From Acanthosoma haemorrhoidale (lineage: Eukaryota > Arthropoda > Insecta > Hemiptera > Acanthosomatidae): 64,000 bases of DNA. A program made the position numbers and the translations under genes. Below are positions 13,034-25,675 of the stretch, in pieces (within the stretch, counting starts at the first letter, position 1; each line of letters starts with the position of its first letter). The stretch spans positions 33,700,796-33,764,795 of the forward strand of contig OV884012.1 of NCBI GenBank assembly GCA_930367205.1, written 5' to 3'. Below the pieces are notes generated by a model that had not been told where the DNA came from, ran no database searches, and saw only the letters and a program-made list of their open reading frames with translations.

Positions 13034-15689
13034 TAAAAAAAAAAGCGATATTATTTTCATTCAAAATAACTTCCGTTAACTTCAATGCATTTCTCCCCCA
13101 TTATAGGTTCCGGAAATTTTACCTCGTTTTCATTTTGGAATATTTTTTTTCTTGAAAATGCAACAAAAGCTCAGAAAAAAATATGGTCAGTTCGCAGCGA
13201 CCAATCTAACAAACATGGCGGATGTGGTAAAAACTCTATTTTTAGATCAGGTAATTTTTTTTTAAATTAACTGACAAATATGTGTTCAGGCATTATCATC
13301 AATTATTATAGATCCTCTCCTGTTGATAAGGGTTGGAAATTTTTCATAAAATCTATTTCTCTATATCTAGTCTATTTCTGAACAGTAAGAGGCCTCTGTA
13401 ATAATCTCACCAATTTTTAATAAAAAAAAAATAAATCTTACATTTCATCCGTTCCAAACTATGCAGACAGTCCTGTTACTGTCTGTTTTATATTTACACT
13501 AATAATCGGAAACAGATAAGATTTGCATGAGAATAATTAAACATTAGCAGAAGTGAATGATTATAATTATAATTGTGAATGAAAAAATTCGATTTGTTGG
13601 CCTGTATTCAGCAGAAGCCGTTCATTAAAATAAGGGTATATTCGGTCGAGAACTTTATCGCTTTATTGCATGCTTCATTTGCATGTTCTGTAAAAGTTAA
13701 TCTCTTATCAAGTATGCCTGCGGGGTATTTAATTTTGTTTTCCCACGTCAGTGTTTTAAGAGTCAATTCGTACTTTTTACAATGGCACGAGGGGTTGTTC
13801 TTTGCGGTTTTGGACCATTTTTCCCATTTTCAGGTGCGTTTTTTTTGTTGTTTTTTTATGAAACTTTTTTCGTGCATATCATTTAACTTTTTCTTCACTA
13901 AGAAAATTCCTTCAGGTTTATAATAGGAATTCAGATGAAGTTTGCATCAAGAAATATTTCTCATTGCATGCAGAGAAACATCCATCACGATTACAGATTG
14001 ATCCATTTCTATTCAACCCACTTAAAGCACTTCATAAATTCACTTTCACCTTGCAGAGGGCACTAATATCAAATTTACATTTTTCCATGTTTACTCTAAA
14101 TACAAATGTTTCCAAAACGAATATTTATCTTTATAAGTGACACTTGTTACTTGATTGGTTATTTCATTTCAGTTAGAGTGAAAAAAAAAATTTAGGGAAT
14201 TTATAAAAGGATGCTAAATATTTTCAGTGTATTAAAATAGTTATCTATGTAAAATGTGGTTTTTTATTGAAACTTTGTAGTAAAATCGGTTTTGTAACAG
14301 AAATATATATTGGATCGGCCAATATTACTTACATTATTTCTAATGTTGGATCTTAAAACTAAGTCATGAAATATATTATGACTTCATAATCTCCAATGCC
14401 TGTTCAGATCCTACTGTTATCCTAAAATATCACTTTAACCATGATTTTATTGAACTAAATATTAAAAGACCTTTTTTAACCAAGCTTAATTTGATTTTAC
14501 GTTATACTGCTATACGTATAATATGCTTTACGTTTATACGAATAAGAATGTGTTTGTAATACCTATCATATTATTTTACCACTACCGTTAAACACTGTAG
14601 AAATGGGAATTTTGATGCCAGCAGGCAGACAGCTAGATGAAAAGAAAATTTAGTACCCGTTTGATAATAAATGTTGAGCTTGGCAATGATTTTTACAAAT
14701 ATACAGTGTTGAAGTTAGTAATTTCATGTCTTAAGAGTTAATTAAATTTAATAACTCCCTTAAACCCAAGGCTAACTACTAAACTACAAGGCTAAAGGCT
14801 AACCCACAAAATGAAAAACGTAATGTTTTATTTAATGTTTCTCTTATAAAATGAATGATTTTTGTCAGGGTGTGAATCTGACACTATTCTTTCGGATAAT
14901 TACGAGAGAATGCAATTATTCATAATATATTTAAATTTCAGACATATTTATTTAGTCTATTAAAATGAAATATTTCCAGTAGTTATCCTAGTAAAGCATC
15001 GCTAGTTACTTCCAAGTACAAAGGTAATATACTTTTGGTTTTATTAATAATAATTTAATTTTGATAATAATTTTTCTTTTATGATTTTAATTCTCATGTT
15101 CGATATCATTATCCTAGTTTAATTTAGTAACTCTAAACGAGTTAACATAATTAAAAAAATATATACATTATGTCTGAATTGACATACTTAATCATAAAAA
15201 TATTAGGTACACAAAATTCAAAAAGTATTCCAAAGCCATTATTTTCTATAAATGTATTTGTTAATGGTTGCATGCGTAAATATTATGTATATCCAATTTA
15301 GTTTAGGCCTCCATACAAATTGTTATCACACTGTTCACATAATTAATTTAAAAGTACTACCTTCAGTTTGAACAGATATAAACATAAACGGGACTGGTAT
15401 TAAAATTGTGTTTACTAAAAGGTTGATAAAATTTTCTCTGTTGTTGTTTGGGTGGATTAATAAATAGTATTTTTTTTACAGTGTGAATGAACATTGAAGA
15501 TATTGTATTGATGTAAACAATTAGCGAATTATTGAGTCAGTGTATATGACTACATACGATTATTGACAATACGATGGCATGGGAAGAACAGTGTGAGACA
15601 TGTAATAATAGTTTAGTAAAATGCTGAGTAGTAAATTAAATTTTGAATAAAGTTTTCTTATTTGTGTTTATACGACTAGGGCACTTATA
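13034..15689. other. AT-rich noncoding DNA
   Basis: No gene supported. A 114-codon open frame at 13579-13923 is rich in Phe and has no recognisable domain, so I treat it as chance. AACATGGCGGATG near 13213 resembles a YY1/Pho core but stands alone. Confidence 0.55.
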
Positions 15690-16060
15690 TGCTTGACATA
15701 TACATACACTGCTTTTACAATGTCGTTCGGGTGGTGTATGAACTCCACGTGTCGGATATAGGAGGATCGGCTGATATGCACCCCAGGCCCTCCTAAACTC
15801 CGGAGAACCGGGATTTAGAGGAACAGAGAAGAGTTTCTGTAGAGATCTCTGGATTGGGAGCAGATAAGGTTGCAAGATGTAAGGAGAAACGTACACAGAG
15901 CAAGATGATCCCAAGTGAGAGGATGGGATCAGAGGAAGTACATCTGCTCTGAAGCGGAACCATTTCCGTTTTATAACAAGGTAGTTTGTATTCACACATC
16001 ATCATTTGCGTTTCAGCAGGTTCTTGCAGGTCACATGTTGGATATCGCAACAGAAGCAAT
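15690..16060. promoter_or_regulatory. GC-richer island, candidate regulatory element
   Basis: Purine-rich, GC-richer block. An open frame of 119 codons lies on the minus strand (15636-15995), with no family resemblance and no splice context that I can defend. The base composition and abrupt AT-rich edges resemble the other islands of the window. Confidence 0.28.
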
Positions 16061-16379
16061 CATATTACCCTTCAATATAAGTTAGTATTTCTACTGCAAT
16101 TTATAAGTGTTAATGTTACTAACTAAATATAATACACTGTATATGGATTTATATGTGGAAAACAAAGTACTCTTAATGAATAATTACTATATTAATTTAA
16201 TAGCGTTACCGGGCGAGGGTTTATTTTACTCTCACATACATCCATACCAATATATTCCACTATACCTGAATGCGTCTAATGTAAGGAGAAACATAAAAAA
16301 TGTATCTAATATTAATCAAAATGATGAAAAAGATGACTGAACCTGATGAATACTTACTGAACCAATAAAACTATTTCTT
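16061..16379. other. AT-rich noncoding DNA
   Basis: Nothing recognised. Confidence 0.6.
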
Positions 16380-16690
16380 ACTATTACAAAGACGTCTTCG
16401 ATAGACGGCCGGTGCAATCTCAAGGCTAATGTCCTCATCGAACGTCTCATGCAAGTCCTCCATCCTCGAGAAGTGAGAACGGAAGAGCTTACCCCTTGTT
16501 TACCAAATAAGGGGGCTGTTCACGTGAGACAACCCCAAAACGAGTAAGGTTCATCTTTTGTCCACGTCTTTATTTATACAGAAACCCTCTGTCACTCTCA
16601 CCAACTCTTCCATCTCATTCCTCTTCATCTCATAAAAAGTATTTTTTAACACCTCTGCTGAGTCGTGACTCCAAACACTGTTTGAGGCTA
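16380..16690. promoter_or_regulatory. GC-richer island, candidate regulatory element
   Basis: The block includes a perfect inverted repeat GAGTC-GT-GACTC (16660-16671), similar to two AP-1 half-sites, and a pyrimidine-rich stretch. No coding evidence. Confidence 0.25.
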
Positions 16691-17549
16691 CTCTTCCGGT
16701 TTGGATTTTGACAAAAAAAGCTCATCTTTACCTCTCAAAGATCCAAATTTTAATATTATGCCCTATATTCAATGCACATGTATAATGGTCACTTTTGTTA
16801 AACCGCCTGGTATGTATATAATATACTATATAAGTATATATAATAATGAAAGATCTCTTCTCAAGACCTTTGTTTGTTTTTTTCAACTCTCTTGGATGTA
16901 TCACACAAAAAAAAAAATATTCTATTTGCTACTATTTTTTTGATATCTTAAAATTTTTATTATTCATAAAGGAGTGTGGACCAGAATAAGCATTTTTTCT
17001 ATTTTCAAAATTCAGATAGATATTACCAGCATTGGTGAATTATGAAATTTTCTTTAATTATTTGAAGACTATAAAATTATGACATAACTTATCAGGCATA
17101 AATAACAAAATACGCAGACCTCATTTATGTTTAAGGAAAAACTGGATAACGAAAAACAATTTGACAATCAGTAAAAGAGATGTTAATCATTTGGCTTTCA
17201 GACAGATTTTTTCTAAGAGGAAGAAGGTATATTTCTGAACATGACCATGCTACTCTGTTTTTCCTGTTAAAATTCTTAAAATCAATACTGACCAGTTTTA
17301 TTTCTATATTTTAATGTCTCAATATAGGGACATGATGTAGCAAAATATCACTATAGTTTGTTTTCTAAAGATCATTTTTTGGATCTTTTTGAAATTTGTA
17401 TATGAGCCCAACACCTATGCAGTATATTTACTATTTAATATAACACAGTTCAAGTGTCAAGCAAATATGGCCTAGCATTGATGGGTGGTTTAAGCCAACA
17501 AGCAAATATCACAACCGATATTTCATTTTTTTTCTTCCCTGGATTGGTT
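16691..17549. other. AT-rich noncoding DNA
   Basis: Nothing recognised. Confidence 0.6.
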
Positions 17550-17950
17550 AAAGAAAACCTTTCAGGCCTCCTTAATCTAGCAACGGCCGATGCTAGGGGG
17601 ATTTATCAAAAAGGATCCATTAGGGGGGTAGAGAGGGGGAACTCCCCCCTTCCCGGAACATAACGGCCAAAGATTTCTTGGTGATTAATAGTCCGGTCGC
17701 TGTGGGCTTTTCCACGAGCCGGTGGCTTAAGCAATGGGAGCTGTCTGAAATATCGCCTTATTCTCATTTTCTGAAGGAGATTTCAAGTTGTCTACTGCCA
17801 GTCAAGAAATCTTAGTAAGGAGGGTAGTCTGGTGACCCTGGAGTCCGGAGACTTTAGTGTCTGGAGGAGGAAGTGGAGGGCGTGATATCGGCTATAAGTC
17901 AAGCGATAAATGATAGTCCATTTGTGAAGTGGTGGGGGGGGGGATTTGTT
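17550..17950. promoter_or_regulatory. GC-richer island with an Exd/Hox-type site
   Basis: Contains TGATTAAT (17682-17689), a perfect match to the composite Extradenticle/Hox core TGATNNAT, inside a GC-rich block. It ends at a run of ten G (17934-17943). Enhancer function is inference. Confidence 0.32.
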
Positions 17951-18241
17951 ATTCTAAATGTAAAAGGACACTTGTTCTTCCCTCAGTCTGATTGTTCTTG
18001 CTATATGGACAATCACAGAGTCATTATTAATTATAATTATTAGACAAAAAAACTGTTTTTGTCATAAATGACATGTGATTTGTTCATAAGCATTTTTGAT
18101 ACCGTTTATACTTTCTTGTCATTTCTTTAGTTTATATATTATACTTAAGAAAATACACTTAGGGCATACACAGTTGAGTTACACAAATTTTAGTATTTAA
18201 AAATCAAACTAATATTACTAAGCCTCTTAATCTTGGTTTTT
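17951..18241. other. AT-rich noncoding DNA
   Basis: Nothing recognised. Confidence 0.6.
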
Positions 18242-18383
18242 ATTATACTTTTAACCATTAGGGACTTAGGGGGCTGTTTGTAAATATTGTATGAATGATA
18301 ACATTTATCTCATTTACTTATTGCCTAATAAGACAGATTGTAATTTTATCTTAATAAATTGATGATAAAAAAAAAATTATACT
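18242..18383 (+). mobile_element. LINE family A, 5'-truncated 3' end (copy A1)
   Basis: About 126 bp matching the 3' UTR of the family A retrotransposon: GGGGGCTGTTTGTAAATATT, then TTATTGCCTAATAAGACAGA, then AATAAATTG with a GATGAT-plus-A tail. An 8-bp direct repeat ATTATACT (18242-18249 and 18376-18383) fits a target site duplication. Only noncoding 3' sequence remains. Confidence 0.8.
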
Positions 18384-20206
18384 CCAGAGATAAGTAAAAC
18401 GTAAGAAATATTCCACTTGTGAAAAGAAATATTTTAGTGCAGTAGCGTGCAGGCGCTAAAACTATACTCCACCTTCATGATTGTTCAGTCGTGCGGAATT
18501 GCCACTCCTCATTCAAGGGGTTATATTTAGTGATGTATGTTATTCGTCACGTATGTTTAAGGATCTAACGATAGACCCTTTTATTTATTAGATTGCCATA
18601 AAAAGGGATTGAGCTCTACTTTAAAAACGGTTTGGGATAAAGGTCTTTAGTAAGTTTCACGATGGGATTCATAAAAATTATCCAAAATATTTGAAACTCT
18701 GAACGTATATTCCACATTTAGAAATGAGCTGAATATGTGCTGTTTTAAATAAATTTCAATTCAGATGTCTAAAATCATTGAGAAAAAAATTTAGGCTATA
18801 ATTCCAAACAATCTTATCAGTTAAAGTGTGATAAATCAGATTAATGGATAATTTAAAACTTAAAAAATTATAATCTCTTCTAAGCGATTACTAAAATAAA
18901 CAGACGCACTCATTACTAACAGTCCGGATCAATCTTCAAATCACAAGAACTGTCCTCACTTGACATCAACATCAAGACGCTTTAGGAAATCAAGAATAGG
19001 GACTGCTAAAACAACTAGCCAATCCTAAATAAAGTAATGGGGAGATATCACTGAATGTCTTTTACCCTCATGACGTTATGCTATTTCTGTTTTATTCTGC
19101 TGTTCCCATCCACTGTTTATGATGATCTATTTCGTGGTGAATTAATAAAGAAAAAAAAGTATTATATTTCTCTGGTTGTAGTACCATAATGAAAAATAAT
19201 TAAAAAACTTACTGAAATAAAAAATAAATATAAATGTTTTTTGTGCATGTGACGTTTGAGAGGTGTCTTATTTTTTTTTGTATCCCAAATTAATGGATTT
19301 TCAGAAGCCACTTTTATAAAAATATGTCTGAGGTAGATAAAGAGTAAATAGTTATATTGAGGTGAGTTGTAAGCCTTGGAGCATGGGTGTTATTATTGTA
19401 TAGTAATTGAATTCATAAACTATTCCTATGGATAAGCCCTTTCTGGTTTAATGTGATAAGTTTCGCATGTAAAACTCCACACTAGGCCATAGGTTATTGG
19501 AGCTAAGTGTGTTTTTAGGAATCAACTCAATTTTTCTTAAAATATGAAAACATTTTGTGAATGGTTTGTTGCTTTATCTGTTTTTTTTCTGGTAGCGTTG
19601 TGAATGTTCGGGATCTTTCTAGCGTCGGACTATGACAATGAACTGACATTTGTCGAAAAATGTGTGGAGAACTTATTAAAATATGTTGATTAAGTGATAG
19701 CAACTACTGTTGAGTTATTTAATTTCCAGTTTGGGCAATCCTTGTTTGCTTGTTTAAAGTTTTATTGAAAAAATTGTGCACTCAGGCTAAGAGGATTTTA
19801 AGGGTCATTAGGGTATGATGAAAATATAAAAATGGACAGGACAAATAGATTTATTGATAGGAATTGGATGGCCGAAGTTGTAGGGATAATAGTTTTATTT
19901 TGTCGTAGTGTAGTTTTAATTTCTCACGGTTTATATCTATGTTTCTAATTTATGTAGGGTATCTGGAACATAAACTGACAGTTGCTACGAGAACTCTAAA
20001 GATAATTGATGTCGGGAGAGGTTGGCACACCACTCACTCAATAACAGTACTTGAGAAACTCCTGGTTTGAGTACCGATTCTACCATTTTATGTTTTCTTT
20101 AGTTATTAAAACAAAATTATATTGTTTATATATTACCTGATTATAACAATGCTCCATGGTATGTATCAGTGCCCCCTCCATTAGCCCGGTGATCTAGAGC
20201 CACGAT
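18384..20206. other. AT-rich noncoding DNA
   Basis: No gene supported. Near 20018-20090 a stretch with a GGTTTGAGTACC word weakly resembles a tRNA T-arm but has no matching A-box. Confidence 0.55.
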
Positions 20207-20349
20207 AAAAATGTCGTTCTACCCTCCTTCGAATGCATACACAGATATGCAGTAAGAGGAGAAATATGTTAATCGCAAAATTTGTAAATTGTAAAACTTT
20301 TGATCAATAAAGGGGTTTTGAAATTAAAAAAAAAAAAAAAAAAATGTCG
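20207..20349 (+). mobile_element. Short poly-A retroelement insert, family D copy 2
   Basis: Shares the CTCCTTCGAATGCAT... GCAGTAAGAGGAGAAAT body and the terminal GGGGTTTTGAAATT plus poly-A with 1641-1840. The target duplication is AAAAATGTCG (20207-20216 and 20340-20349); its A bases are ambiguous with the tail but TGTCG is not. The body is only about 125 bp. It carries an AATAAA-like signal (CAATAAAGG) before the tail. Confidence 0.75.
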
Positions 20350-20661
20350 GGAGTCAGCGGCAAAGGACGACAGATTATTCAAGACGCGGTACCGGTGGCT
20401 CTGTCGCATTGCGTGCTCACATTGGGCCCATTAATTTTCGAACCCACGGCCGCGATATCTGTTTCACAGGCAGCTCAGGCTATTTGTGAGCCCGCTTCAG
20501 TCCTACAACTTGCCGATAGTGGCGCTGATAAATCCTGTTCGTTAGTTTTAGTATTCACTTGTCTGATGCCACCGATTGGGCTTGGTAAGGCTGTTGATAT
20601 GTTAGGTAAGGCTGTTGATAATGCAGCAGCACTTGATTTGGAGCAGAGCTTCCAGATTTAG
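20350..20661 (+). other. GC-richer block with an open frame of uncertain status
   Basis: An open frame of 105 codons runs from ATG at 20344 to 20661. The ATG lies in the duplicated target site of the neighbouring retroelement, so that start is not original. The translation (Ala/Ser/Val-rich) resembles no family I know. It contains an in-frame 21-bp tandem duplication (20584-20625) giving GKAVDML-GKAVDNA. It may be a regulatory island or an old exon fragment; I cannot decide. Confidence 0.2.
20584..20625 (+). repeat. 21-bp tandem duplication
   Basis: Two head-to-tail units of 21 bp beginning GGTAAGGCTGTTGAT, differing only in the last bases. The length is a multiple of three. Confidence 0.8.
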
Positions 20662-22224
20662 TTGCGTTATACACTTTTTTTATGAGAAAACTACTCGTTT
20701 TTGCACAAACATACTTCATTTCACTTATGAGACCATCTTTTCTACTAGTATCCACCATTTCCAACTGTAAGAGTATTTTAAAATAACAATAAAACGTAAC
20801 ATTAAAAACGATAATAATGACAATATCTAGTTAATTTATTGATCATAAGCCTCGATATTTCTTTTTATTTGAATGATTTTTTTGGATAATTATTACTGCC
20901 AAAAATTTGTTATGACCGTAGGGATTCAAGAAGAATATGTAAGCCAGAGTCGATCACCATTTGGTGTCGCTGCACAGTGAATCACTTACAAGCTAAATAA
21001 CAAAAGTCAATTCAGTGCATCAATTAATTGATGATTCCATAACAATAACGACCCCCCCCCACCAATTCGAGGTAATATTTGTAAGTTTCTATTATTATTT
21101 ATAAGTTCTAATTAATTATTTATAATTAATAATTTCCTACTTTTTTTTGTTTATAGATTAAGTATTTGAAGAGAAACCCCAGGATCATTTCTGTATTAAA
21201 TAAAATCGATTGTCGATTCTATACACTGCCACTTGTTGGTCTTCAAATTCAACACCCCATAAAATTTAGTTCACTCAATTTTAGTATCAACCCGAGAATT
21301 TTCAAACGCGATACGATTTGTGACTACCAAGATTTGCGATTCCACCCATTGTAGGCTAGAGCAAAAACGCAGACATTAGGTTTCTTAGTGGACATAGATG
21401 ACTTTCCCGGAAAAAAATATTTACAAAAATCACATTAGATTTATGACCAAAATAATCTGATGCGCGGTATATGCTGTTTAGTTTTTTAAGCAATAATCAT
21501 AATGATTTATCAATTTTTAGTTTCATGCCTCGCACTTAAAATATATATTTCTGTAGCTTTCGTTATTGAAATGTTACGTTATTTGATTATGCAATACGTG
21601 AGTAAAGTTATAAAAATATGAATCTAATTTGGAACAAATATTTAAAATTAAGGTTGAATATGAAATCCTAATATAAAGTGATACGTTTGCTCCAAACTAT
21701 GTTATTGTGCAGTTCCTCCACACAATGTAAGTTAGTAAATTATTTTAATAAATTAATTCTAAATTCGGTTCACAGTATTTTATTACGAGCACATGTCCTT
21801 TTAGGATTACTACTGCCATCAAGACCAGAGAAGGAAATGTATTGTCAATTATTTGTTAACAGCTAGTTTGATAATTTTGTTTAAAAGCAAAGAAATTATT
21901 TTATAAGTTTGCCGGTTATCTTTGTCCTGTATATACATGACTAAAAGTTCTGACCTGAGGCAGATACCCATCAGTATTTCTAAATAACTATTTGTACATG
22001 TTGATCACGCTTTTAATAAATAGATTGACAATCCATGTCAAGATTGATGTCAAAAAAAATTATGGTTAATGATAATTTTTGATGCATATTTTCAACAATG
22101 TTATACATGAAAAGCCTACTGATATTTGGACCAGCTAGTTTGAAATCACCTACGAAATAAAAAAAAAATTAAAATCTATCAATCTAGATATAAAAAATAA
22201 CGTCGTTATTCAAAAGTTAATTAC
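20662..22224. other. AT-rich noncoding DNA
   Basis: No gene seen. Includes a run of nine C at 21052-21060. Confidence 0.6.
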
Positions 22225-22430
22225 ACAGTGCAGGCTTATATGCACCCTCTCTCGTAGACTTCTTGTCTGCTACTGAATGGATGCCCCTTCCTTCATTGAT
22301 CTGAAATCAGCTGATTGTGGGGCATGCGCACTCAAATCTTTCCTGGAGCGGGTTTGACTCTTCGCCCACAGATGGCTCTTGCTGTTCCAACTTCTCCTAC
22401 AACTGGACCAATTGTTTGCTCGGGTATTTA
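22225..22430. promoter_or_regulatory. GC-richer island, candidate regulatory element
   Basis: About 200 bp of raised G+C with a CAGCTG E-box and a CAGATGG word in AT-rich flanks. No coding or repeat identity found. Confidence 0.22.
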
Positions 22431-23319
22431 ACAACAATTCCTAATATATATCCTATTTCATAACTTTGCAACTTACTAACTCGATGTATCACTCCAGAGA
22501 AAATGTTCCTATAGGATCGAAATCCGTTTGTGTCGGATTCTTAGCCGGGAGAAGTATTTAGTTTTTTAAAATCAATTTATTTCCAATATTTAGATAGTTA
22601 AAATAATTTTTTCTATCCTTACGCATTCGTTTTTCTTTTTTCATCCCAATTTGAAACTCCTCCGGTATCGAAGGTCCAGAATTCTGTGTAATGTATACTT
22701 GTACCTCTGAACGTTTGTACTTTTATATCTTATAGCGATCATGGCTTCCTAACACTGTAATAGAGTCCCTAAAAGTTATACAATAGATTGTTATGACCAA
22801 TAATAGCGATACTTTCTTTCGTATTTGACTATCTTACTCTTAGCTGTTTTCAAGACCTTTCCAAGTTTTGAAGTTAATCCTTGCCCCCACAATGGGCTGA
22901 CACTTCCCTTACAATTGAAACACAAGTCAAACAACCTGATTTCGAGAAAACGCTTAGCATTTTTCTTTTAACTTAGTTTATCAAATTAAGCTAGAGCACC
23001 GGTGTGATTTTTTTGCTAACCCTAAACCAGTCTTGCCTCTCAGATGCTTATTTTATATTATTATACTCAGTATAAACTGTACAAACTACTAGGCTAGAGT
23101 ACTTGTGAGTTATGACTTGGTGTTTTTACCTGTCTTTATCGTGGTAAAAAAGCTGGAAATCCGCAAATCAATTAGTAAGTTTCATTTGTAAACCCACGAA
23201 ATATATTGAATGGAAGAATAGTTTTCGTCGATCTTGTGGTTTCTCTAAAAAATGATATTTTTGTAGCAATCATCTACATAAAATCTGTGTCCGAGGCAAG
23301 TATCAATTTATGAGAATGG
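22431..23319. other. AT-rich noncoding DNA
   Basis: Nothing recognised. Confidence 0.6.
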
Positions 23320-23545
23320 CGGAGTGAATGATTGACGACAGAGGGCCCTACATTGATGGATTGGCAGTTTAATTCCTCAAAGGACGAAGGGGTGGTGGCT
23401 TTGAGTCCCGCCCAAAGACGCCTCATTACCTAATGAACAAAGCAGGCTATTGCGTACACCAATTAAATCACCATAATAACGCCACCATCCAGAGGGGCCC
23501 ATAACGTTGATGGAATATGTATAATGTTGATAGAATTCAGGTCGA
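23320..23545. promoter_or_regulatory. GC-richer island with an everted homeodomain palindrome
   Basis: TCATTA-CC-TAATGA (23423-23436) is a perfect inverted repeat of two homeodomain half-sites, followed about 25 bp later by CAATTAAATCA. The block is GC-richer than its flanks. Enhancer function is inferred. Confidence 0.32.
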
Positions 23546-24849
23546 TTTCGTATCACCTACGCCGGTTTTACCTCCATGTTAATTATTGGTTAAAACAGTT
23601 TGATGGATGGGAAACTTGCATGTTTTCATCACCCTAGATATTATTTAGATTTTATCAGATAATAGCAGATTAATTAATAATCATATCGAAAGTTACAAGG
23701 TAAGTTTACACCTTGTAACTGTTTGTTGGACCATTGTAACTTTTGGGTACCTATTTAAAATATTTGTATCATTTCATTTCATTTAATAATCAAAACATAA
23801 CCCATTAATCATTCAATTAAGTTAATTAAATTTTAGTGGTTTTATTTTCGATGTTAAATTACAGTCAGAAGGCTTTGGTGAAAACACCGTCCGTATGAAT
23901 TAATGAAAGGTGCACAAACTCTCTAATGATTTATTTATGATCGGGCTTTAATTGGTAGAATTTGCAAAGAGCTAACTTCATATATATTTATGCTTGTAAG
24001 CCTACCCATCACGATCGTAATATTATAATATTTTATGTAGTTCATTATATTTACGGAGGTTTCCGGTTGCAATTTCCCTCCATATAAAATTTATACTTCC
24101 TGAAACCCGTAAACAGTATGTTCTGTCTTGTAGGATTCTCTATATATAAGTAATCTATGTTTTCCAGGTAATGTTCATGTTGAGCATGAGTTTATCGAAC
24201 TATGCCGACATTCTATCTTGTTATAAGACGATGATATGAAGATCATTCGCTTTTTTATGCGTTTTATTTAATCCAATTTTATTTGTCAATGATTCACGTC
24301 AGTGACAGTTATTCAAATTAAATCATTTTGAAAGTTACTTAACCGTAAAAAGTATAAAGGGTTATTCCCCCTTGCGAATATTTACATAGCTTTGCAGAGA
24401 ATTACATTCCCGGACAAAATCTGCGTTTTTCAACACCCCAATGGCATAGAAATGACAATCTCTGGAAGAAACTAGATAGTCATGTGGTGTACACTGAATT
24501 TTTCAATGGGATTGAGGTCTAGAGATGGCATACAATCAAAACAATATAGTGGTTTTATGGGTAATTACTATAGGCCAACGCGTTATTCCAGAATATTTCT
24601 CTTATTTTTGAAGGTCTTCAAATTAAAATTGTATTTAATAGCTACATTTAACAGGACTATTCCGTCTATTATTGTCCAATTCAGTCACATTTTCGTTTGA
24701 GTGAAAACCATAAAATTTAAGGCTGTCAAGGTTAATTCGGCCGTTTGTCTGATGGCAATCTTAATGGTTTATAGGTACGTACGTCCATTAGGTACAAGTG
24801 CTATCAAATCAAGGTTTTATATAAGTTTAAAATGTGCATCGTAAAAGGG
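23546..24849. other. AT-rich noncoding DNA
   Basis: No gene supported. Holds the 11-bp inverted repeat at 23691-23720 described separately. Confidence 0.6.
23691..23720. repeat. Perfect 11-bp inverted repeat, 8-bp loop
   Basis: AGTTACAAGGT (23691-23701) pairs exactly with ACCTTGTAACT (23710-23720). A partial third arm, CATTGTAACTT, follows near 23732. It could form a short hairpin or be a dimeric protein site. Confidence 0.8.
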
Positions 24850-25290
24850 TTCGTGCCTCAACTACACACGGGCCCGTAGATTTCTCCACCCCCTCCCTTC
24901 TATTTATCCCCCCCCCTCCCTTCTACCTGACTTCCACACTTAACAATTTTACTTTATGAATTATCTGAAAGGCGACGCGGTATCGGGGTGATCTGTGAGC
25001 CTAGCGTGTCGCAGGCGAGTCACGCGGCCCGATAAAGTGTTGATTTAGGACACAGGCACACTCGCACATGTGTCCCCCTACGGACAAACACACCCACACA
25101 CATGTGTCTCCACGGGCCCCATGCCCAAACAGACCGGGGCAAACATAGTTACCACGTTGGGGAAATTCGCGGTCCCTGGCAGGAGCAAAAAAGAGAAAGG
25201 GTACATCGACCCCTCTTATCTTAGCTGCCAAGGCTGTGGAGGTGAAATATTTTTGCGGGAATTAAATGGTTTGCTCTTGTGTATTCTCTA
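24850..25290. promoter_or_regulatory. GC-rich island with paired E-boxes
   Basis: The most CG-rich stretch of this part. Two perfect CACATGTG palindromes lie 34 bp apart (25065-25072 and 25099-25106) among CA-rich words, with nine C at 24908-24916. Overlapping open frames on both strands (25070-25291 plus, 25001-25231 minus) look like composition effects. Confidence 0.32.
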
Positions 25291-25513
25291 GCAGTAGGTC
25301 AATACAATCAACCCTTCTAATACTTTTTACAGATTTCAATACAAAGACATACGGTTTCTTTGTCACCCGAAATGAAGAGTTATGTCTAAGTCGAATAAAA
25401 TGATTTTCAGTTTACACTAGATTCATCAAAACCTGATAGCTTTGTGTATTCACTCGTGCACAAATCCTATAAGGCCTTATGTATACATAACATTTAAATA
25501 TTTAACACTGATA

Positions 25514-25637
25514 GGTAACTATATATATATTTTTTTTCCGGTGTTTCCAGTAAGTATTTTTTTTTCTTAGCTCTCTAATTATAAGATTAAGGATGAGGGA
25601 AAAATAAAGGGATATTTGTGTTGAGTGGTAACTATAT
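25514..25637 (-). mobile_element. Very short LINE family C 3' end (copy C1)
   Basis: The core at 25552-25612 (T run, then CTTAGCTCTCTAATTATAAG... GAGGGAAAAATAAAGG) matches the 3' end of the LINE at 44222-44900 on the minus strand. The flanks carry an 11-bp direct repeat GGTAACTATAT (25514-25524 and 25627-25637), which fits a target duplication around an insert of only about 100 bp. The tail is interrupted by non-T bases, so the left boundary is less certain. Confidence 0.65.
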
Positions 25638-25675
25638 TGTCTTTCTAAAACTATACAATATAACTATTATTTTTA

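Noticed and set aside
13579..13923. 114-codon plus-strand open frame
   Set aside because: Phe/Leu-rich low-complexity translation with no family resemblance; likely chance in AT-rich DNA.
15636..15995. 119-codon minus-strand open frame
   Set aside because: Overlaps a GC-richer island in which stop codons are rarer; no known domain.
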